From Bacillota bacterium (GTDB lineage Bacteria > Bacillota > Clostridia > Peptostreptococcales > Anaerovoracaceae), in contig JAHZHA010000033.1 in the NCBI GenBank assembly GCA_019420525.1, positions 1 to 64,000 of the forward strand: a stretch of 64,000 bases of DNA, in the 5' to 3' direction. How positions within the stretch are numbered: the stretch's first letter is position 1; every line of letters begins with the position of its first letter. Both the position numbers and the translations under genes were made by a program. The notes under the pieces are model-generated. The model had not been told where the DNA came from and did no database searches. It worked only from the letters and a program-made list of their open reading frames with translations. Shown here in pieces: positions 58,045 through 64,000 of this stretch.

Positions 58045-59181
58045 ATGGTAACAGATGTATTTAAAGATTTTTTTCTGAGTACCGGCCTGCTGAATCTGGA
58101 TCTGAAGAGTTTTACGATGATCGTCGTGGCGCTGATCTTTATCTATCTCGCCATCAAGAAGGGATTTGAGCCGCTGCTGCTGGTACCCATCGGCTTCGGC
58201 ATGCTGCTGTCGAATATTCCGCTTACGGGTATTTTTGACGCTCCGGCAGGTGATGCGGCAGGCGGCCTGTTCTATTATTTCTATAAGCTGGATGAAATCG
58301 GAATTCTGCCGCCTCTGGTCTTCATGGGCATAGGGGCGATGACCGACTTTTCTCCGCTGCTCGCCAGTCCGAAATCGCTCCTTCTCGGAGCAGCGGCACA
58401 GTTCGGTATTTTTATCACTTTTGCCGGAGCTTCAGCCAGCGGATTTTTCTCCGCACAACAGGCGTCCGCCATCGGAATCATCGGCGGAGCTGACGGCCCG
58501 ACGGCCATTCTGGTAGCGCTGAAACTGGCGCCGGAACTTCTGGGTGCCATCGCGGTCTGCGCTTATTCCTATATGGCGCTGATTCCGATTATACAGCCGC
58601 CGATCATGCGGCTTCTCACCACAGAAAAGGAGCGGTCCATCCGCATGGATCCGCCGCGTCAGGTGAGCAAAAATGAAAAGATTTTGTTCCCGATCGTATC
58701 GACGATCGTAACCGTCATTCTTCTGCCGTCGGCAGCATCGCTGATCGGTATGCTGATGATGGGAAATCTGCTGAGAGAGAGCGGCGTTACGGGAAGACTT
58801 TCGGAGACAGCGCAGAATGCTCTGATCAATATCGTCACGATTCTTCTGGGCCTGTCCGTGGGCGCATCGGCCAGGGCGGATCTTTTCCTGAGAAAGGATA
58901 CACTTTTCATTCTGGTGCTGGGTATTGTGGCTTTCGCCGGAGGAACGGCAGGAGGCGTCATCTTCGCGAAGATCATGAACCTCTTCAGCAAGAAAAAGAT
59001 CAATCCTCTCATCGGAGCGGCAGGCGTATCGGCAGTACCTATGGCAGCGCGTGTTGCGCATAAGGAAGGCCAGCGCGTGGATCCCAACAATTACCTGCTG
59101 ATGCATGCTATGGGACCGAATGTGGCAGGCGTCATCGGATCTGCTGTAGTAGCGGGTATTTTCCTGAATCTGTTCGGCTGA
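58045..59181 (+). CDS. Sodium-translocating decarboxylase beta subunit
   Basis: Membrane subunit (OadB/MmdB/GcdB family) that decarboxylates carboxybiotin and pumps sodium out. 378 residues, about ten helices. Marks: PLLLVPIGFGMLLSNIP (about 34-50), FMGIGAMTDFSPLLASP, and IIGGADGPTAI (about 148-158), which holds the essential Asp. Last gene of the operon, 13 bases after the biotin carrier. The pump would turn decarboxylation energy into a sodium gradient. Confidence 0.93.
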   Translation: MVTDVFKDFFLSTGLLNLDLKSFTMIVVALIFIYLAIKKGFEPLLLVPIGFGMLLSNIPLTGIFDAPAGDAAGGLFYYFYKLDEIGILPPLVFMGIGAMTDFSPLLASPKSLLLGAAAQFGIFITFAGASASGFFSAQQASAIGIIGGADGPTAILVALKLAPELLGAIAVCAYSYMALIPIIQPPIMRLLTTEKERSIRMDPPRQVSKNEKILFPIVSTIVTVILLPSAASLIGMLMMGNLLRESGVTGRLSETAQNALINIVTILLGLSVGASARADLFLRKDTLFILVLGIVAFAGGTAGGVIFAKIMNLFSKKKINPLIGAAGVSAVPMAARVAHKEGQRVDPNNYLLMHAMGPNVAGVIGSAVVAGIFLNLFG

Positions 59182-59296
59182 GTTTACCGGAATGCGGATG
59201 GAAAGAAAACAGAATATCTCGAAATAAAAAGCGCGAATCAAAAGACGGATTCCGGGGATGTATTTCACAATCCCGGAAAACTGTCTTCATACAGAG

Positions 59297-59325
59297 GCGG
59301 GCGGCGGAAGCCGTCCGCTTTTTTT
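59297..59325 (+). terminator. Intrinsic terminator of the decarboxylase operon
   Basis: GCGGGCGG (59297-59304) pairs with CCGTCCGC (59311-59318), one G-U pair, then seven T. Confidence 0.9.
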
Positions 59326-59528
59326 GTCCTGTTGACGAATTATTCTGATTGAAGAAAAAAGTATCACACCGTTTTCTATGAGAGAACTGGCCTGCAGACT
59401 GAAAATGCGGCATCTTCGTACAGAATGCCGGCAGTCTGCGTCTGAGCGAAAATAGAAAAAAGATGAATATTACAAAACTTGATTCAAACGAAAGACACGA
59501 GTCCTGGATTCGTGTCTTTTCTTTTTTT
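59326..59528 (+). ncRNA. Candidate structured RNA between two terminators, upstream of the recombinase
   Basis: This stretch has no gene but a nested stem: GCAGACTG (59394-59401) with CAGTCTGC (59432-59439), enclosing CGGCAT (59408-59413) with ATGCCG (59425-59430). A strong terminator follows: AAAGACACGA (59491-59500) with TCGTGTCTTT (59510-59519), then TCTTTTTTT. A terminator with no gene before it suggests a small RNA or an attenuated leader of the recombinase gene. TTGACG (59332) lacks a good -10. The remaining 120 bases to the recombinase are plain. Confidence 0.4.
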
Positions 59529-59651
59529 GTATAAAACAATTTATTTCGGAGGAGCACGGATTAAAAAAGAAAGCTGCATGTATAATCAGGCGTCAGGACC
59601 CGGAAAATAAGGAAGAAATTATTAATTTCGGAGGAAAAGGAGAACAGAGAT

Positions 59652-60494
59652 ATGAAAGAAAGAATCACGGAGCGCGACATCAGAGAGTTCTGCGCTCATC
59701 TTCAGGAAAATGAGAAGAGCGGCGGAACCGTGCAGAAGTATCTGCGGGATCTGCTGGCTTTCCGGAGATATGTGGGACCGGATGTCGTTACAAAAGAAAG
59801 TGTAAAAAAATGGAAAGAATTTCTGCTGGACAGGGGTTATGCGGTATCTACGGTAAATTCGATGCTGACGGCAGTCAACCGCTTTCTGAGATTTTCCGGT
59901 ATGGAAGCGTGTTGTGTCCGCCGGCTGAGACACCAGAAGCTGATCTTCAGCGATGAAAAACGGGAGCTGACGCGGAAAGAGTATTTCCGGCTGCTGAATA
60001 CGGCGGAAAAACAGGGGAAACGGCGGCTGAGTCTGGTGATGCAGACGATCTGCTCCACGGGAATCCGCGTGTCGGAGTTGAAATATATTACGGTGCAGTC
60101 ACTGAAGTCCGGGAGATCCGAAGTGAAATGTAAGGGAAAGATCAGGGTGATTTTTCTTCCGGCGAAACTCCGGCAGAAGCTGAAAGAATACTGCCGGAAA
60201 CAGGATGTTCAGAACGGTCCCGTGTTCGTGACGAAAGGAGGGCGGGAACTCGACCGATCAAACATCTGGAGAGAGATGAAGAAACTGTGTGAAACGGCGG
60301 GAGTTGCCCACACAAAAGTTTTTCCGCACAATCTCCGTCATCTTTTTGCGAAAATTTTTTATTCAGCGGAAAAGGATATCGCGAAGCTGGCCGATCTGCT
60401 GGGACACAGCAGCATCGAGACCACGCGGATTTATGTGAGAGAAAGCGGAACGGAGCATGGAAGAAAAATGGAACGTCTGCATCTTCTGTTGTGA
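59652..60494 (+). CDS. Tyrosine recombinase, catalytically complete
   Basis: Site-specific recombinase, 280 residues. An N-terminal SAM-like core-binding domain (about 1-90) is followed by the catalytic domain with the full set: R139 (STGIRVSEL), Lys around 161-163, H226 and R229 (PHNLRHLF), H252 (LLGHSS) and nucleophile Y261 (TTRIYV). It is smaller than phage integrases and lacks an arm-binding domain, like the inversion-type recombinases of phase-variable loci. Its stop is 20 bases from a perfect inverted repeat that is the likely target. Ribosome site GGAAAAGGAGAACAG. Confidence 0.9.
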   Translation: MKERITERDIREFCAHLQENEKSGGTVQKYLRDLLAFRRYVGPDVVTKESVKKWKEFLLDRGYAVSTVNSMLTAVNRFLRFSGMEACCVRRLRHQKLIFSDEKRELTRKEYFRLLNTAEKQGKRRLSLVMQTICSTGIRVSELKYITVQSLKSGRSEVKCKGKIRVIFLPAKLRQKLKEYCRKQDVQNGPVFVTKGGRELDRSNIWREMKKLCETAGVAHTKVFPHNLRHLFAKIFYSAEKDIAKLADLLGHSSIETTRIYVRESGTEHGRKMERLHLLL

Positions 60495-60513
60495 AAATAG
60501 AAGAAAATAAAAA

Positions 60514-60541
60514 AACAACAAAATTGTCATTTTGTTGTTAC
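60514..60541 (+). repeat. Left inverted repeat, probable recombination site
   Basis: 28 bp, exact reverse complement of 60851-60878. Internally a dyad: arms AACAACAAAAT and ATTTTGTTGTT around the asymmetric centre TGTC. This matches two recombinase-binding arms around a crossover region. Confidence 0.88.
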
Positions 60542-60734
60542 CGGAATTTAAAACAGCTCATTTGAAACGGAAAGCGAGTTTCGATTGTTACATAACGAGC
60601 CAGCGTGACAGAAAAATCTTCATGGAAATGCCGGCTACAATATGCTCTCCGTAAAATATTTTCTATTTAATTATAACTTATGATCCGGCGTTTGTGTTGT
60701 AATTTTTTATCCCGAATACGAATTTGAAAACAGG

Positions 60735-60793
60735 CATGACAAAAAATCCGAAGAATTCCAGTATCTTCGGAATTTTGTCATGTCTTTTTTTTC
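60735..60793 (+). terminator. Terminator inside the invertible segment
   Basis: CATGACAAAA (60735-60744) pairs with TTTTGTCATG (60773-60782), and TCCGAAGA (60747-60754) with TCTTCGGA (60764-60771); then TCTTTTTTTT. In this orientation it stops rightward transcription from the recombinase gene. Confidence 0.9.
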
Positions 60794-60850
60794 TGAAAAA
60801 ATTTCTTTCCTCTTTTACATCCTCCTGAAAAAAGAACTGATCTACGGATT

Positions 60851-60878
60851 GTAACAACAAAATGACAATTTTGTTGTT
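60851..60878 (-). repeat. Right inverted repeat, probable recombination site
   Basis: Exact reverse complement of 60514-60541, with the centre reading GACA on the plus strand. Flanking bases on both sides differ from the left copy, so identity ends sharply at 28 bp. Confidence 0.88.
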
Positions 60879-60915
60879 GCCTTTGTTCCAGGCGATATCA
60901 GGAGATGATGCATTT

Positions 60916-61776
60916 ATGAAAAAAGATATGGAGCCGTACAGGGAGTCAGCCGAATTATCTGAAGCGACAGAAGAGATGAGAATAACGCAGACCACAGAAT
61001 TGACGGCAGATATCTTACGGTCATTTTTCCTGTTTCTGGAAGAGAAAAAACGCAGCGACGGGACGCGAGAACTGTACGAGAGAGCTGTGAAAATGCTCGT
61101 CGATTTTCTTCCCGACGGGCGGACGCTGGACAGCAAAATTCTCGAGCAGTGGAAACAGTATCTGATCGACTCCGGATATGCTCTGAGAACTATCAATTCG
61201 AGAATTTCTGCGCTGAACAGTCTGATGAAATTTATCGGTCGAAGAGATCTTCAGCTGTCTCCTCTGACACTGCCGGAAACGGAGATACAGCCGGAGTTGA
61301 CGAGGAGGGAATATCTCCGTCTTCTGAATGCGGCAAAGCTGAAGGGAAACGAGCGCACCTATTTCATCATAAAGACGATCTGCTGCGGAGGAATTCACGT
61401 TCAGGAAATTCCCGAGATTACGGTGGAAGTCGTGAAAACAGATCTGTTTCCCGGGCGTCGGGCGGAGAAACAGAGACTGCATCTTCCGTCCGTTTTAAAA
61501 AAAGATCTTCTGGATTACGCGGAACGTCAGGGGATCAGATCCGGACATCTTTTCGTCACAAAATACGGTACCCCCGTCAGCAGAACGAATATAAACAACA
61601 GCATACGGCGTCTGTGCAAAGACGCACAGGTCGATGCCGAGAAATGCAATTCTCAGTGTCTTCTGAAGCTGAGGAAACGCACGTTTGAGGAAATTCAGAA
61701 CAGCATCTCTCTTCTGGTGGAGCAGGCCCACGACCGGATCCTGGAACAGGAGGAAATCGCTGCGGGATGGGAGTGA
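60916..61776 (+). CDS. Degenerate tyrosine recombinase homologue
   Basis: 286 residues, aligned with the recombinase at 59652 along most of its length: core-binding half (KQYLIDSGYALRTINSRISALN against KEFLLDRGYAVSTVNSMLTAVN), then ELTRREYLRLLNAAKLKG. Catalytic positions are lost: the first Arg is His (H161, CGGIHVQEI), the HxxR box is replaced by SQCLLKLRK, and the Gly-His and Tyr motifs are absent. It is probably a DNA-binding partner or regulator, not an enzyme. I start at the ATG at 60916, with CAGGAGAT 9 bases upstream; an in-frame ATG at 60862 lies inside the repeat. Confidence 0.8.
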   Translation: MKKDMEPYRESAELSEATEEMRITQTTELTADILRSFFLFLEEKKRSDGTRELYERAVKMLVDFLPDGRTLDSKILEQWKQYLIDSGYALRTINSRISALNSLMKFIGRRDLQLSPLTLPETEIQPELTRREYLRLLNAAKLKGNERTYFIIKTICCGGIHVQEIPEITVEVVKTDLFPGRRAEKQRLHLPSVLKKDLLDYAERQGIRSGHLFVTKYGTPVSRTNINNSIRRLCKDAQVDAEKCNSQCLLKLRKRTFEEIQNSISLLVEQAHDRILEQEEIAAGWE

Positions 61777-61810
61777 AGCCCGGGAAGCCGGAAGTTTGGA
61801 GATAGAAAAA

Positions 61811-61945
61811 ATGAAATCGATAAAGGAGGGAGAGATATGCGGAATCTATTTTTGCGGAACCGGATTCGTGCAGATCCCCGGGGATGAAAGGAAAAAAGAA
61901 AAGAGTCTGTTGAAATCCGATTATAAAAAACGGAATACAGGCTGA
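61811..61945 (+). CDS. Possible small ORF before the surface-protein gene
   Basis: A 44-codon frame opens at an ATG 6 bases after TTTGGAGAT and reads MKSIKEGEICGIYFCGTGFV then a Lys/Glu-rich end. A second, overlapping ORF at 61836 (16 codons, five Arg, behind AAGGAGGGAGAGAT) has an even better ribosome site. At most one is real; either could be a leader peptide. Nothing else is seen between 61777 and 61982. Confidence 0.25.
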   Translation: MKSIKEGEICGIYFCGTGFVQIPGDERKKEKSLLKSDYKKRNTG

Positions 61946-61982
61946 AAAAGAAAAAACCCCTTTGAAATGAGGAGGATTAGTT

Positions 61983-64000
61983 ATGAAAAAACGATTGTTA
62001 TCTGTAATACTGGCGTTGTGTATGATTATTACAATGACGCCGGCTGCAGCGTTTGCGACGGGTGGAGGTGACGCTTCAACGGGTTCGGAAGTTGCTGAAA
62101 ATGTGCAGTTAGATAAAACAGCAACTGACCTCGAGAATGACCAGACGGAGGTGACGCTGACCGTCGGCGCAACACAAACCACAACAGCGGCTGACGTTGT
62201 GTTTGTGCTGGACAAGTCGACCAGCATAAATGTAAAAAACGAAGCATTGGCAATGCTGGATGAACTGAAGGATTATACGACAGACAATAATCTGCAGGTG
62301 AATGTCGGCGTTGTCACTTTCAACAGGGTTGCCAATAATGAAGGATACAACCTTGATCTGACTGAGTTAAATGATGATAGTTATCAAGAGATTGCAGGCA
62401 TTTTTGCAAAAGATCTTTCAGGTGGTACTAATATTGAAGCTGGTATCCGTGCCGGCATGGCGATGCTTGAGAAGAATACCGATGTCTTGCCAGAAAACAA
62501 GCATCTGGTGCTGGTAACGGATGGTGTGACTTACCTTTGGGGCACAGGAGATAATCCCCAGACAATGTATGTCCAGTTTGAAGGAGCAGATAATGCAACC
62601 CAAATTTGGAGCAGCAACAGTACTGCTGCCAGTGTGATTGATAAAGATTTCTTTAAGATCACACAATTGGATTATGTAAAGTCGTTTGCAAATCCGGCTC
62701 AATGGATGCAGGATAATGTGGAATTGACAGATGTTATAAATACATATCAAACGAATCAGGACACCAATCCTGAAAGATATGTTTCTATCGAAAAAAATAC
62801 CAAATATACTTCTAATGATGCTGCGATTTATATGGCTGGAAAGGCATGGAAGGAGGCCGCGAATGCAGGATATCAGCTATATGCGTTTGCATCTGATAAA
62901 TATGCAAAAGGCACAGACGCCGACTTAAACAAAGAAGGCTATTATCCATGGGCATCTGCATTTATCGGTAACTTGGATGCGATAGGTGGTTTCTCCTCCA
63001 TCTTTGACGAAGATGACCCGAATGATTATTCCGGCATGTTCGATGGTGTGAAAAATACAGTTCTGTATGAAATCATGAGCGGCTACATCAATGATGTAAT
63101 TGGCGATGATTTCTATCTGACAGATGCAGCTGGCATCTCGGCGGGCACCTTTGAGCTTACAGCAGGCGGTGCAAAGCAGGCAGCCAGTGTTGATTCTGCA
63201 GATTCTAATGTGGTTAACTTCGGTTCTCCCGATGAATCCGACGTCTATCCATATGTTTTGACGTATTATCCGAATGGAAAGGCTTCAGATTCCCGCGAGC
63301 AGTTTGATCTTGCGATCAATGTACCAGTCGAAAGCACTAAACCCCTCAAACTGACCTATAATCTGACGCTGAAGAATAAAGAAACCGCTTCCGGAATGTA
63401 TTCTGTTCCCACCAATGAAGAGGCAACTCTGACGTATACTCCCACCATTGGCAATGAGACCAGCGAAGAATTCCCTGTTCCGGATGTGACTTACACGGTC
63501 AATGATATTCCGGTTACACCTCCTTCCTGGGATATTTCAAAGTCCAAGACGGCAACCAATCTGGACGCCAATTATGAGTCCGATGTGACGCTGGCGCTGC
63601 CTGCGGCGGATTATGAGCGGACGATGGATGTCGTGTTCGTCATCGACGATACCCACGCCGGTTCCACGATCTTTGAAGATGCGGTCAATACTTTGCTCAA
63701 TGAGCTGGCCGAAAAAGACACCATGGATATAAATGTGGGGATCGTTGCATTTGACGCAGTTTCCCGCGATTGGCTGAGTGCAACCAGCAGTGGGAAATAC
63801 AGTGGACTGGTTGATTTAAAGGATGACGACGCCTTGACAGCGCTTGAGACGGCTGTATCCACGCAGCTCAACTATGATGGGACTGGATACACAATGAAAG
63901 TTGGCGGCACCAATACCGAATGGGCTGTTGACATGGCACAGGACATGCTTGCCGAGGGTTCCGGTGAGGAAAAATACCTCATCATGTTCAGCGATCTTTA
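61983..64000 (+). CDS. Large secreted protein with two von Willebrand A domains (incomplete)
   Basis: The frame is open to the window edge (672 residues seen). A signal peptide ends near AFA (residue 25). The first VWA domain has a full metal-ion adhesion site: D77-x-S79-x-S81, T149 and D180 (LVTDGV). A beta-rich stretch (about 370-535) leads to a second VWA domain beginning MDVVFVIDD (D555), whose site is degenerate (Asp-Asp-Thr-His). Such proteins act as pilus tips or adhesins in Gram-positive bacteria, often with sortase motifs further on that are outside the window. Codon use is more AT-rich than the housekeeping genes. Ribosome site GAGGAGGATTAG. It lies downstream of the invertible segment. 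Confidence 0.85.
   Translation, partial: MKKRLLSVILALCMIITMTPAAAFATGGGDASTGSEVAENVQLDKTATDLENDQTEVTLTVGATQTTTAADVVFVLDKSTSINVKNEALAMLDELKDYTTDNNLQVNVGVVTFNRVANNEGYNLDLTELNDDSYQEIAGIFAKDLSGGTNIEAGIRAGMAMLEKNTDVLPENKHLVLVTDGVTYLWGTGDNPQTMYVQFEGADNATQIWSSNSTAASVIDKDFFKITQLDYVKSFANPAQWMQDNVELTDVINTYQTNQDTNPERYVSIEKNTKYTSNDAAIYMAGKAWKEAANAGYQLYAFASDKYAKGTDADLNKEGYYPWASAFIGNLDAIGGFSSIFDEDDPNDYSGMFDGVKNTVLYEIMSGYINDVIGDDFYLTDAAGISAGTFELTAGGAKQAASVDSADSNVVNFGSPDESDVYPYVLTYYPNGKASDSREQFDLAINVPVESTKPLKLTYNLTLKNKETASGMYSVPTNEEATLTYTPTIGNETSEEFPVPDVTYTVNDIPVTPPSWDISKSKTATNLDANYESDVTLALPAADYERTMDVVFVIDDTHAGSTIFEDAVNTLLNELAEKDTMDINVGIVAFDAVSRDWLSATSSGKYSGLVDLKDDDALTALETAVSTQLNYDGTGYTMKVGGTNTEWAVDMAQDMLAEGSGEEKYLIMFSDL

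Larger units (their letters stand above)
60514..60878. mobile_element. Candidate invertible DNA segment (inverton)
   Basis: A 309-bp segment (60542-60850) is bounded by perfect 28-bp inverted repeats. It contains a strong intrinsic terminator pointing right in this orientation. The right repeat ends 37 bases before the second recombinase homologue. No full promoter is obvious inside; a perfect TATAAT lies on the minus strand (60670-60675) but has no -35. Inversion would move the terminator to the other strand and could open transcription to the genes on the right. Confidence 0.75.

Noticed and set aside
60862..60915. Earlier in-frame start of the second recombinase homologue, inside the right repeat
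   Set aside because: No ribosome site before this ATG, while the ATG at 60916 has CAGGAGAT at 9 bases. Placement in the repeat is most likely incidental.
1..64000. tRNA or rRNA genes and CRISPR arrays
   Set aside because: No cloverleaf-like segment with a CCA end, no rRNA-like sequence and no regularly spaced direct repeats were seen by eye; a covariance search was not possible.

Overview
The window looks like the chromosome of a spore-forming anaerobic Firmicute of class Clostridia. Evidence: stage V sporulation protein SpoVS, a YlmC/YmxH protein and an uninterrupted sigK; the usual clostridial order maf-radC-mreB-mreC-mreD-pbp2-minD; a biotin-dependent sodium-pumping decarboxylase; Gram-positive lipoproteins; strong GGAGG ribosome sites and intrinsic terminators throughout. 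A family such as Anaerovoracaceae is only a guess. I saw no rRNA, tRNA, CRISPR array or insertion sequence.

Layout. 1-3.2 kb: end of a phosphonate/iron-type ABC importer whose binding-protein gene carries an in-frame stop. 3.4-9.6 kb: housekeeping and sporulation genes (spoVS, ymxH, nrdR, pgeF, cmk, a DUF1015 gene, a class B PBP). 10-15.6 kb: a foldase-like lipoprotein, a TOBE-type regulator facing a shortened ModA-like lipoprotein, and two related ECF sigma factors, one with a membrane anti-sigma partner. 15.7-20.1 kb: a Gld-type ABC exporter operon. 20.4-31.2 kb: Rpn-type nuclease, lipoprotein, EamA transporter, sbcDC, csoR with a heavy-metal P-type ATPase, a YkgJ protein and an IMP cyclohydrolase. 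31.2-36 kb: a yybP-ykoY (manganese) riboswitch before a P2-type ATPase, then amtB-glnK behind a leader terminator. 36-46.3 kb: ABC-F protein, sigK and the cell-shape cluster. 46.5-52.4 kb: a class III polyhydroxyalkanoate operon (phaE-phaC-phaJ), rodA and rny. 52.6-59.2 kb: cysteine desulfurase-thiI, and the decarboxylase subunits.

The most unusual region is 59.3-64 kb. A complete tyrosine recombinase gene is followed 20 bases later by a perfect 28-bp inverted repeat (60514-60541 and 60851-60878) enclosing 309 bp. Each repeat is itself a dyad of 11-bp arms around a 4-bp asymmetric centre, the architecture of a tyrosine-recombinase core site. The enclosed DNA carries a strong intrinsic terminator in the present orientation. 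Beyond it lie a second recombinase homologue that has lost its catalytic residues and the start of a large secreted protein with two von Willebrand A domains. Together these suggest a phase-variable switch for a surface adhesin or pilus locus.

Other notable points: rny, and possibly rodA, appear to use non-AUG starts (ATA, ATC) behind strong ribosome sites; an inverted repeat fills the -35/-10 spacer of the metal ATPase promoter; a 41-codon ORF is coupled at both ends between amtB and glnK; and a sharp base-composition break lies inside the anti-sigma gene.
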